This document shows positions 46,263 to 53,141 of a DNA stretch of 64,000 bases, piece by piece (position 1 is the stretch's first letter; each line of letters begins with the position of its first letter). Made by a program: the position numbers and the translations under genes. Origin of the DNA: Salinivirgaceae bacterium (GTDB lineage Bacteria; Bacteroidota; Bacteroidia; Bacteroidales; SZUA-534); NCBI GenBank assembly GCA_017557785.1, contig JAFYYA010000077.1:1-64000 (forward strand), given 5' to 3'. The notes beneath the pieces were generated by a model, which ran no database searches, was not told the DNA's origin, and saw only the letters and a program-made list of their open reading frames with translations.

Positions 46263-48209
46263 TTATTCCACCACCTTCAACTCAGTTCGGCGGTTCGCTT
46301 CGCGACCTTCAGCGGTGGCGTTATCACCGACGGGTGCCGATTTGCCGTAACCTTTGTACGACAACTGCGACTGGCCAACACCTTGCGAAATCAGATAATC
46401 GTAAACCGATTTGGCACGTTTCTCTGAAAGTTGCTGATTATAAGCGTCGTTGCCCACATTATCAGTGTGGCCGCCAATCTCGAATTTCACGCCAGCGCTG
46501 TTTTTGATGAACACCGCCATCTGGTTCAATTCCACAAACGACTGTGGCATAAGTTCATACGAGTCGAATTTGAAGAAGATGTTGCGCAGGATGGTGTTTG
46601 CCCCAACTTGCGGTTTCTCAAGTTTAATATTGACCACGTAAGGCTTTGTGGCAGAGTAATTTCCTTCGAGATTGAAGTGCTGCGAGTTGAACAGATAGCC
46701 TGGACTGGTGGCCAACATTGCATATTGGCGGCCAACGGGCAGACTGACAAGAAAATCGCCTGATTCGGCGCTCGAAACAACCGACATCACCGTGTCGCCC
46801 TTGGGCAAATTGAGCAGTTGCACCTGCGCCTTGAGCGGCAAGTTTGTTTGCGCATCTGTCACTAAACCACTGACATACGACACCGGTGTCGGGCGAACGG
46901 CTTCGGGCAGTTCAAAGGTATAGATGTTTTTGGTGTCGCTGTTGATGTTCGACGAGAAATAGGCCGTAACGCCTTTATTATCAACCACAAGACCAATCTC
47001 ATCACGGTGCGAGTTTATGGGGTAGCCCAAATTAACAGGCTCGTTCCAATGCCCTACGCTGTCGCGGCGCGACATAAAAATATCTTTCTTGCCCAATCCT
47101 GGATGACCGTCGGAACTAAAATAAAGTGTCTGATTGTCAGGATGAATGAACGGACAAATATCATCGCCCGGGGTGTTGATGGGTGCGCCTAGGTTCTTCG
47201 GTTTGCCCCAACGGCCATTGGCGTCGAGTTCCGACACCCAAATGTCCATCTTGCCCAAACCGCCCGCGCGGTCCGATGCAAAGTAGAGATAGCGGCCATC
47301 TGGCGAAAGGCACGGCTGCTTGTCGGCCGACGCAGCATTGACAGCGCTACCCGCGTTGTAGGGCCTGCCCCACTGACCGTAAGCATTTTTCTTGGCGAAA
47401 TAGATGTCGCACTTGCCAAAGCCGTCGCGGCGATTACAACCCGTGAAAACCAATGTGTTACCATCGGCCGAAATCTGTTGCGCACCTTCGTTTCCGATGG
47501 TGTTGATTGGCGCACCAATGGGCACGGCCGGCTGCCACTTGCCATCAATAAAGCGTGTCACATAAAAATCTTCCTGCATCAGAATCGAGCCGTCGGGACG
47601 GAAATGCAGACTGTCGGGTAGCAACATTGTGAAAACCAATGTTTTGCCATCAAGCGAAAGCGACGGCCAATACTGCTCGTAAGGCAGTTCCAAATCGGCG
47701 CCCAACGATTTCGGTTCAAACGGCACTGGATTATTCACTAAATCGATGGCAATCTGACATTTAGCGATATGTTGTTTCGCCAAATCCTTCGAAATGGCAT
47801 TTGCCTTCGGATTGTTCAAAAATATTGAGTAATAGTGCTTTGACTCGGCATATTGGCCATTTCCATAAAGCGCGTTGGCCAGATTGTAGTCGAGATATGT
47901 GTCGAAGGTGGAATCGATGGCGCGGGCGGCGAGCAGAGCCTCAACAATGCACTCGCAGAAATCGCCGTAACTGCACATTTCGGCTTTCAGCAGATAGGCT
48001 TCAAGGAATCGTGGGTCTGCGTCGATGGCCTTGTTAATCTCAATTTCGGCATTGGCCAAATCGCGCTGATTCATAAACGATTTCGCACGATAATAGTACG
48101 TTTTCGCCTTGCTCGACTTGGTGGTCGTCAGCGCTTCGTGCTGGGCGTTGGCTACCACGACCGCAAGAAGCAGCGCAAAGGTTGCGAATATTTTCAGTAA
48201 CTTATTCAT
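46263..48209 (-). CDS. OmpA-family protein with TPR, PD40 propeller and CRD domains (PorE-like)
   Basis: 648 residues. Signal peptide to about NAQ23. Order: TPR repeats (about 35-150, AKSFMNQRDLANAEIEINKA), a PD40/WD40-like beta-propeller (about 180-420; repeated 'DGK/RxLxF...D', e.g. LSPDGRYLYFASDRAGGLGK and HPDNQTLYFSSDGHPGLGKK), a carboxypeptidase regulatory-like domain (about 430-505), and an OmpA peptidoglycan-binding domain (about 525-648; GGHTDNVGNDAYNQQLSEKR, GREANRRTELKVVE). This four-domain order is that described for PorE of the Porphyromonas gingivalis T9SS, which links the secretion machine to peptidoglycan. Since a T9SS substrate lies in this window, that role is plausible, but similar proteins occur as paralogues with other roles. 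Confidence 0.88.
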   Translation of the reverse strand: MNKLLKIFATFALLLAVVVANAQHEALTTTKSSKAKTYYYRAKSFMNQRDLANAEIEINKAIDADPRFLEAYLLKAEMCSYGDFCECIVEALLAARAIDSTFDTYLDYNLANALYGNGQYAESKHYYSIFLNNPKANAISKDLAKQHIAKCQIAIDLVNNPVPFEPKSLGADLELPYEQYWPSLSLDGKTLVFTMLLPDSLHFRPDGSILMQEDFYVTRFIDGKWQPAVPIGAPINTIGNEGAQQISADGNTLVFTGCNRRDGFGKCDIYFAKKNAYGQWGRPYNAGSAVNAASADKQPCLSPDGRYLYFASDRAGGLGKMDIWVSELDANGRWGKPKNLGAPINTPGDDICPFIHPDNQTLYFSSDGHPGLGKKDIFMSRRDSVGHWNEPVNLGYPINSHRDEIGLVVDNKGVTAYFSSNINSDTKNIYTFELPEAVRPTPVSYVSGLVTDAQTNLPLKAQVQLLNLPKGDTVMSVVSSAESGDFLVSLPVGRQYAMLATSPGYLFNSQHFNLEGNYSATKPYVVNIKLEKPQVGANTILRNIFFKFDSYELMPQSFVELNQMAVFIKNSAGVKFEIGGHTDNVGNDAYNQQLSEKRAKSVYDYLISQGVGQSQLSYKGYGKSAPVGDNATAEGREANRRTELKVVE

Positions 48210-48216
48210 AATCAGT

Positions 48217-48302
48217 TTTCAGAACGCAGATGACGCAGATTTAACAGATTAACGCAGATTTTTACAATTAGTACATTTCAAAATCAATTCCACGCAGATA
48301 TC
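48217..48302. repeat. GCAGAT-type intergenic repeats
   Basis: Words such as AACGCAGATGACGCAGATTT and AACAGATTAACGCAGATTTT recur, with another CACGCAGAT at 48291. A related CACAGATT stretch is at 776-797. Simple dispersed repeats in the space between the PorE-like gene and the adenosine deaminase gene; no gene here. Confidence 0.5.
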
Positions 48303-48327
48303 ACAAAACACAATAAAATATTGATTA

Positions 48328-49383
48328 TCAAATATAATCACGGCGGATAATCAGCCCCTTTTCTTCAAGAACAGCGGTTACCTTCTGAATCAAATCAACC
48401 TTCTCTTTCAAAGGCAGGAACGCCGACTTGAAGCCGTTAATTATCAGATATTTAAGTTCGCTAGGCGTGAATCCGAACTTCTCAATCACAAGCATATACT
48501 CGTCGGTGAGAGTTGTGTTGGAAATCAGGCGGTTATCGGTGTTGATGGTGACGCGGATTCCCAAATCGAAATAGAACTTAACTGGGTGTTTTTCAATGCT
48601 ATCGACGGCTTTGGTCTGCAAGTTCGACGTTACGCACATCTCAAGCGGAATGCGGTGGTCGTTCACATAGTTGAGCAAGTCGCCGTCCTCGCGCAAGCGC
48701 GTGCCGTGGCCAATGCGGTTGGCGCTCACCATATGCAGCGCCTGGTGGATTGACTGCGGCCCGTAAGCCTCGCCTGCGTGCACCGTGGTGTTGATATTGT
48801 TATTGATAATCAGGTCGAAAGCCTCTTTGTGGTCCTTGGCGGGGAAACCGTCTTCGGCGCCGGCCAAATCGTAGCCAACCACCCCGCGGTTCTTGTAGGC
48901 CACTGCCAACTCGGCCAACAAGAGCGATGTTTCGGGCGTTGAGTGGCGCAGTCCGCAGACGATGATTCCAACCTTGATATTGAAATCGCGCTCGGCTTTG
49001 GCTTTGCCCTCAAGCACGGCGTCAATAACCTCAGTCAGTTTTAAACCTTTGTTAATGTGCAAGATGGGCGAAAAACGAATCTCGAGATACCAAACATTTT
49101 CGGCGGCGCAGTCTTCGGCCAACTCGTACGTGGCGCGCACAAGCGAGTCGTAAGTCTGTAGCACAGAGCAAGTTATATCGAACGCCTTGAGATAGACTTC
49201 CAAACTTGGGCAATCCATTCCCACCTTGAGCATCGACTCGAGTTTCTTCGGGTCATCGGTTGGCAGCTTAACATTCTGTTCTTTAGCGAGTTCCAAAATC
49301 GTCGACAGACGCATCGAGCCATCCAAGTGGCAGTGCAGTTCGGCCTTCGGCAGGCTCTTCACAAATTCGCGGGTAAGTTCCAT
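48328..49383 (-). CDS. add: Adenosine deaminase
   Basis: 351 residues, full length. Hydrolyses adenosine or deoxyadenosine to (deoxy)inosine in purine salvage, using Zn. The metal motif HCHLDG (His17, His19) is at the N-terminus (LPKAELHCHLDGSMRL), followed by TVHAGEAYGP (active-site His and Glu), RIGHGTRL and VTINTDNRLIS. The TDN (rather than TDD) form of the last motif is found in many bacterial enzymes of this subtype. Stands alone between repeat-rich spacers. Confidence 0.93.
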   Translation of the reverse strand: MELTREFVKSLPKAELHCHLDGSMRLSTILELAKEQNVKLPTDDPKKLESMLKVGMDCPSLEVYLKAFDITCSVLQTYDSLVRATYELAEDCAAENVWYLEIRFSPILHINKGLKLTEVIDAVLEGKAKAERDFNIKVGIIVCGLRHSTPETSLLLAELAVAYKNRGVVGYDLAGAEDGFPAKDHKEAFDLIINNNINTTVHAGEAYGPQSIHQALHMVSANRIGHGTRLREDGDLLNYVNDHRIPLEMCVTSNLQTKAVDSIEKHPVKFYFDLGIRVTINTDNRLISNTTLTDEYMLVIEKFGFTPSELKYLIINGFKSAFLPLKEKVDLIQKVTAVLEEKGLIIRRDYI

Positions 49384-49465
49384 ATGAGTTGTAAGTATTA
49401 AGTTATCAAAGTTTTAAGTTTCGAGTAAAGTGTAATGAGTAAAGAGTAAGGATTTCCTAATCATC

Positions 49466-49493
49466 CAACACCCAATCCCAAACACCTAACACC
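49466..49493. repeat. Intergenic CCTAACACC-type repeat
   Basis: CAACACCCAATCCC and AAACACCTAACACC units; related in inverted orientation to 8678-8705. It lies in the 114-base gap before the RsmI-like gene stop. Confidence 0.5.
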
Positions 49494-49497
49494 AAAA

Positions 49498-50202
49498 TCA
49501 CGCTAATATAGCAAAAATTGCGGGACGTTTGTGCAATTCGGGTTTACGTTTGAGCCATTCGCCCACAGTCAGCGTCAGAATGAACTCGGTTTCGAGCGTG
49601 ATGTCGGCGGCAATGCACAGGCGCGTCTCATGGCGAAGGTTGTGCATCAGGTCGTCGAACAGGGCATTGTTGCGGTACGGCGCCTCAATGAAAAGTTGCG
49701 TCTGACCTTCTGTCAATGAGCGCTTTTCGTAATTGCGGATAGCTTTGGCCCGCTCAGCAGGCTTCACGGGCAGATAGCCGTTGAAAGCGAAATTCTGACC
49801 ATTCAGCCCCGACGCCATCATCGACAGAATGATTGACGATGGCCCCGACAGCGGCACCACACGGATGCCCTTGCTGTGAGCCATTGCCACCACAGCGTTT
49901 CCTGGGTCGGCAACAGCGGGAACACCCGCCTCCGACATCAACCCTACGTGCTCGCCACGTTCACAAGCATCAAGATACTGGCCGATGGTTGACAAGTCGG
50001 TATGCTCGTTAAGTTCCACAAAATCAGAGTCGTCAATTGGAAATTCCGGGTCAACGGCACGCAGAAAACGCCTTGCCGTGCGTGTGTTCTCGACAACAAA
50101 ATGCCGCAACTGCGCCGCTATTCCCAACACCTTGGCGGGAATGACATCGGCAGGCTGCTGCTCGCCTAACGTTGTGGGTATCAAGTATAAATTGCCTTTC
50201 AT
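49498..50202 (-). CDS. Tetrapyrrole-methylase-fold SAM methyltransferase (RsmI-like)
   Basis: 234 residues from the ATG at 50202 (MKGNLYLIPTTLGEQQPADV); the open frame to 50277 has no family similarity. The TP-methylase fold is evident: VENTRTARRFLR near 40, GLMSEAGVPAVADPGNAVV (about 88-106), VVPLSGPSSIILSMMASGL (about 115-133) and FNGYLPVKPAER. RsmI methylates the ribose 2'-O of C1402 in 16S rRNA; this shorter protein is the second, Bacteroidota-type paralogue, so the target base is uncertain. Preceded by a perfect -7 element. Confidence 0.88.
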   Translation of the reverse strand: MKGNLYLIPTTLGEQQPADVIPAKVLGIAAQLRHFVVENTRTARRFLRAVDPEFPIDDSDFVELNEHTDLSTIGQYLDACERGEHVGLMSEAGVPAVADPGNAVVAMAHSKGIRVVPLSGPSSIILSMMASGLNGQNFAFNGYLPVKPAERAKAIRNYEKRSLTEGQTQLFIEAPYRNNALFDDLMHNLRHETRLCIAADITLETEFILTLTVGEWLKRKPELHKRPAIFAILA

Positions 50203-50223
50203 TGTTATTGATTTGCTTTTGGA

Positions 50224-50231
50224 CAAAATTA
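50224..50231 (-). promoter_or_regulatory. -7 promoter element for the RsmI-like gene
   Basis: Minus-strand TAATTTTG, exact TAnnTTTG match, 21 bases before the ATG. A TTTG at 50255-50258 lies 23 bases upstream, slightly too far for a classic -33. Confidence 0.55.
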
Positions 50232-50332
50232 GCAAATTATTATCGTCTGCAGAACAAAGGGGTGAATGCAACAGCAATGGTTATAGGGAATGTGGATTTT
50301 TAAGGTCGGCTGTGTAGTTCAGATTTAAAAAT

Positions 50333-51514
50333 CTATTTCAACTTCGCCTCCATTTTCCTTATTAGGGCAATGTTTGCCTTGTCGTTAGCGGTTAGTTCGT
50401 TATTAACATTTGATTTTCGTGTCGTTCTCATTTTCTGTGAATTGTAAAATTCATACATATTGAAATATGCCTGGTAGAACTCCGACTTGAACGCGTAGTT
50501 GTGTTTGGCGAACAACAGATTGCGAAGGATTCCCAATTCGTATTTCCCCAAACCTTCTATATCTGCTTCCAAAAGCAAGGTGTCGTTATAGGCACGATAC
50601 ATTTGTATTTCCAATTGCGAGTTGAATTTGTAGGGTACTATAACTTTTATCTTGCGAGTTTTTGGGCTAATATCAGGTGCTATGTCAATATTGGATTCCA
50701 TATAATAATATTGGACATTCCCATTAGAATAATTAATTCCTAAACGGCAGTCGTCCAACGAGAGTGTTTGTTTTTTGGGGGTTAATTCATAGTCATATAG
50801 ATGAAAGCGTGAAAACAAGTAATGGTCGTCATATGCAAAAAATGACGTAATATTATCATTTAAAAACACATCGGTCAGTTTTATTTCTCTTGCTTCCCCG
50901 TTTCTTTCCACCAAATATTCATAGCAATATGCGTCATATTGATTTACTGTTGTTATCCAACATCTGTCATTTGGTAAAGCACATATTGATACGATTGACC
51001 TGGCATTAATATCTCCGTCTTTGGCAACCCATTCCCCATTATTTTTAACACGTAATTTTTCTGGTACTTGAAAAATCATATTTCCTTTTTGCCCTGACGA
51101 AGGATTATACTCATACACACAATTCCTATCATTATCAAAGCAATAAGTTTTCATAAAAGTCACATCACAATACCATTCATACTCTGGTTTTTGAACAAAA
51201 ACAGAATCTTTTGAAATGACAATTTTCTCTCCCCGATATTTCGGATAATAGAAAGTGGAATTATCTGAAAGATATGGTATTAATTTAGTATCAGAAACAT
51301 CAATGCTATCTATAATGCTACCATTGAATGAAACAAAACTTGTTTTCCTTTCTTTATCGTACAAAAATACTGATTCAACACCATTTATATTATTATAGGA
51401 CACAACAATTGTATCAGAACGTTCTATCCAATACGGTTCCTTGCTCATAATAAAAGATTGGGCGTTTAAATAGTAAAATGAGAAGGACAATGCTATAAAA
51501 AATAGTTTTTTCAT
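50333..51514 (-). CDS. Secreted YARHG-domain protein
   Basis: 393 residues with a signal peptide (MKKLFFIALSFSFYYLNAQ). The N-terminal 300 residues are Tyr/Asn/Asp-rich and strand-rich, possibly propeller-like, with no recognised family. The C-terminus (about 325-393) matches the YARHG domain, an extracellular module of unknown function: LRNLLFAKHNYAFKSEFYQ, YFNMYEFYNSQK, then LTANDKANIALIRKMEAKL. The gene is clearly more AT-rich than its neighbours, and imperfect direct repeats of the RsmI gene start flank it (50165-50202 and 51646-51683), suggesting acquisition or rearrangement at this site. Confidence 0.72.
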   Translation of the reverse strand: MKKLFFIALSFSFYYLNAQSFIMSKEPYWIERSDTIVVSYNNINGVESVFLYDKERKTSFVSFNGSIIDSIDVSDTKLIPYLSDNSTFYYPKYRGEKIVISKDSVFVQKPEYEWYCDVTFMKTYCFDNDRNCVYEYNPSSGQKGNMIFQVPEKLRVKNNGEWVAKDGDINARSIVSICALPNDRCWITTVNQYDAYCYEYLVERNGEAREIKLTDVFLNDNITSFFAYDDHYLFSRFHLYDYELTPKKQTLSLDDCRLGINYSNGNVQYYYMESNIDIAPDISPKTRKIKVIVPYKFNSQLEIQMYRAYNDTLLLEADIEGLGKYELGILRNLLFAKHNYAFKSEFYQAYFNMYEFYNSQKMRTTRKSNVNNELTANDKANIALIRKMEAKLK

Positions 51515-51645
51515 AGTAAATCAATGTAATATATAACCCTTACATATATACCTTATCAGAAAACAAGCTGTAATAGTTCCCTTAATTTAAAACTTTTCAC
51601 AGTTTTTAAGACGCTTTGGCGATGCAATGGGTTGCGTTAAGAATA

Positions 51646-51683
51646 CCTAACATTGTGGGTATCAAGTTAAAAATGCCTTTAAT
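51646..51683 (-). pseudogene. Relic of the 5' end of an RsmI-like gene
   Basis: 33 of 38 bases match 50165-50202, the first codons of the intact RsmI-like gene, in the same orientation. Translated, it reads IKGIFNLIPTMLG against MKGNLYLIPTTLG; the start codon is ATT and similarity ends after 13 codons. Confidence 0.6.
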
Positions 51684-51779
51684 CATCTCAAAAACACATT
51701 GCTAAAATAGAAAAGTTTTCGGCGAATAAACGATGTTTGCAATATTGAAAGTACATTAGCCGCACTATTTCTGACGGAA

Positions 51780-52544
51780 ATGAAAGTAACTTTTTTAGGC
51801 ACTGGGGCATCGCACGGCATTCCAATTGTTGGTTGCAAATGCGCTGTATGTCAATCGGCTAACCCGAAAGACAAACGGCTGCGCAGTTCAATCTACATTG
51901 AAACCGAAGGTCGGCACCTGCTCATCGACCCGGGTCCGGATTTGCGGCAAGCGGCTCTGCGCGAAGGCTTTACGCAGATTGACGCCGTGCTGATAACCCA
52001 CGAGCACAAAGACCACACCGCCGGCATCGACGACATCCGCACCTTTAACTATATAATGCGCCGCGCCATTCCGTTCTACGCTCAGCCGCGCGTCACGGAA
52101 ACCATCCGCCGCGAGTACGCCTACGCTTTCAGCGAGCCGCACTATCCCGGCGCACCCGAGATAATTCTCAATCCTATTGGCAACGAAACATTTGATGTTC
52201 AAGGTATTGCGGTTACACCGATAAACGTAATGCACGGAACGTTGCCCACAACAGGCTTCCGCATCGGGAATTTTGCCTATATAACCGATGCCAAGACAAT
52301 CCCCAATAGCGAAATGACAAAACTGCAAGGTCTTGACACCTTGGTTATCAATGCTTTGCGCATTGAGCAGCACCCCGCGCATTTGAGTCTTGGCGAAGCA
52401 CTCGACATTATCGGTCAACTGAAACCGCGTTGCGCCTATCTGACTCACTTGAGCCACAAAATACCCGTCTACGACGAACTGATTAAAATGCTGCCCGACA
52501 ATGTTTTGCCGGCTTACGATGGACTGAAAGTATTCATTGATTAA
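51780..52544 (+). CDS. Metallo-beta-lactamase-fold hydrolase (PhnP-like)
   Basis: 254 residues. The N-terminus FLGTGASHGIPIVGCKCAVC has the extra Cys pair (Cys20, Cys22, Cys25 region) of PhnP-type phosphodiesterases, and the di-metal motif THEHKDH lies at 73-79, with later ligands at VMHG, ITDAK and LTHLSH. PhnP cleaves cyclic ribose phosphates; in Bacteroidota this orphan form is a conserved housekeeping protein of unknown substrate. Cytoplasmic, no signal peptide. First of three co-directional genes. Confidence 0.88.
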   Translation: MKVTFLGTGASHGIPIVGCKCAVCQSANPKDKRLRSSIYIETEGRHLLIDPGPDLRQAALREGFTQIDAVLITHEHKDHTAGIDDIRTFNYIMRRAIPFYAQPRVTETIRREYAYAFSEPHYPGAPEIILNPIGNETFDVQGIAVTPINVMHGTLPTTGFRIGNFAYITDAKTIPNSEMTKLQGLDTLVINALRIEQHPAHLSLGEALDIIGQLKPRCAYLTHLSHKIPVYDELIKMLPDNVLPAYDGLKVFID

Positions 52545-52593
52545 TTGAATAACTGATTAATTGAAGGATTGAGAACAACTTAAATACCAAATA

Positions 52594-53058
52594 ATGAACG
52601 ACATAACCCTTAATGCGCACAACAAGGAAGAGTTTCCGCCGATGCACACCACCGAACACATTGTGAACCGCGCAATGATTAACCTTTTCGGCTGCGGGCG
52701 TGCGTTTGAAGCGCACATCGAGCGCAAAAAGAGCAAACTCGACTATCGGCTCGACCATTGCCCGTCGGACAGCGAAGTGGCAGCGCTTGAAACGGAAGTC
52801 AACCGCGTGATTGACAGCCATCTGACAGTTTCCACTGAATTCATCACGCAAGCCGAAGCCCAATCACGCTTCGACCTGAGCCGCCTGCCCGACGATGCTT
52901 CGGAAACGGTGCGTGTGGTGAAAGTCGGCGACTATGACGAGTGCCTGTGCATTGGGCTGCACGTAAGCAATACTGCGGAAATCGGCCGCTTCAAAATCAT
53001 CAGCCACGACTGGGATGCCGACACAAAACGCTGGCGGCTGCGGTTCAAATTGGAATAG
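52594..53058 (+). CDS. AlaX-like (alanyl-tRNA editing domain family) protein
   Basis: 154 residues, a free-standing version of the AlaRS second additional domain. The Zn/active-site HxxxH motif is HTTEH (His18, His22) in the usual FPPMHTTEHIVNRAM context, and the second pair CxxxH is CIGLH (Cys119, His123) followed by NTAEIGRFKI. In standard AlaX the latter reads C-x-G-T-H-V; here Thr is replaced by Leu. AlaX proteins remove Ser or Gly mischarged on tRNA-Ala. The protein is shorter than usual, so editing activity is likely but not certain. A duplicate of 31 bases of its 5' end survives at 45623-45653. Confidence 0.82.
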   Translation: MNDITLNAHNKEEFPPMHTTEHIVNRAMINLFGCGRAFEAHIERKKSKLDYRLDHCPSDSEVAALETEVNRVIDSHLTVSTEFITQAEAQSRFDLSRLPDDASETVRVVKVGDYDECLCIGLHVSNTAEIGRFKIISHDWDADTKRWRLRFKLE

Positions 53059-53141
53059 GTTTGGTATGTTTTTTTTAACTACTTTCGCACCATTCCAAAC
53101 GTCGGAATCAAATATTGCAAATATCAATAACACAAATAATT

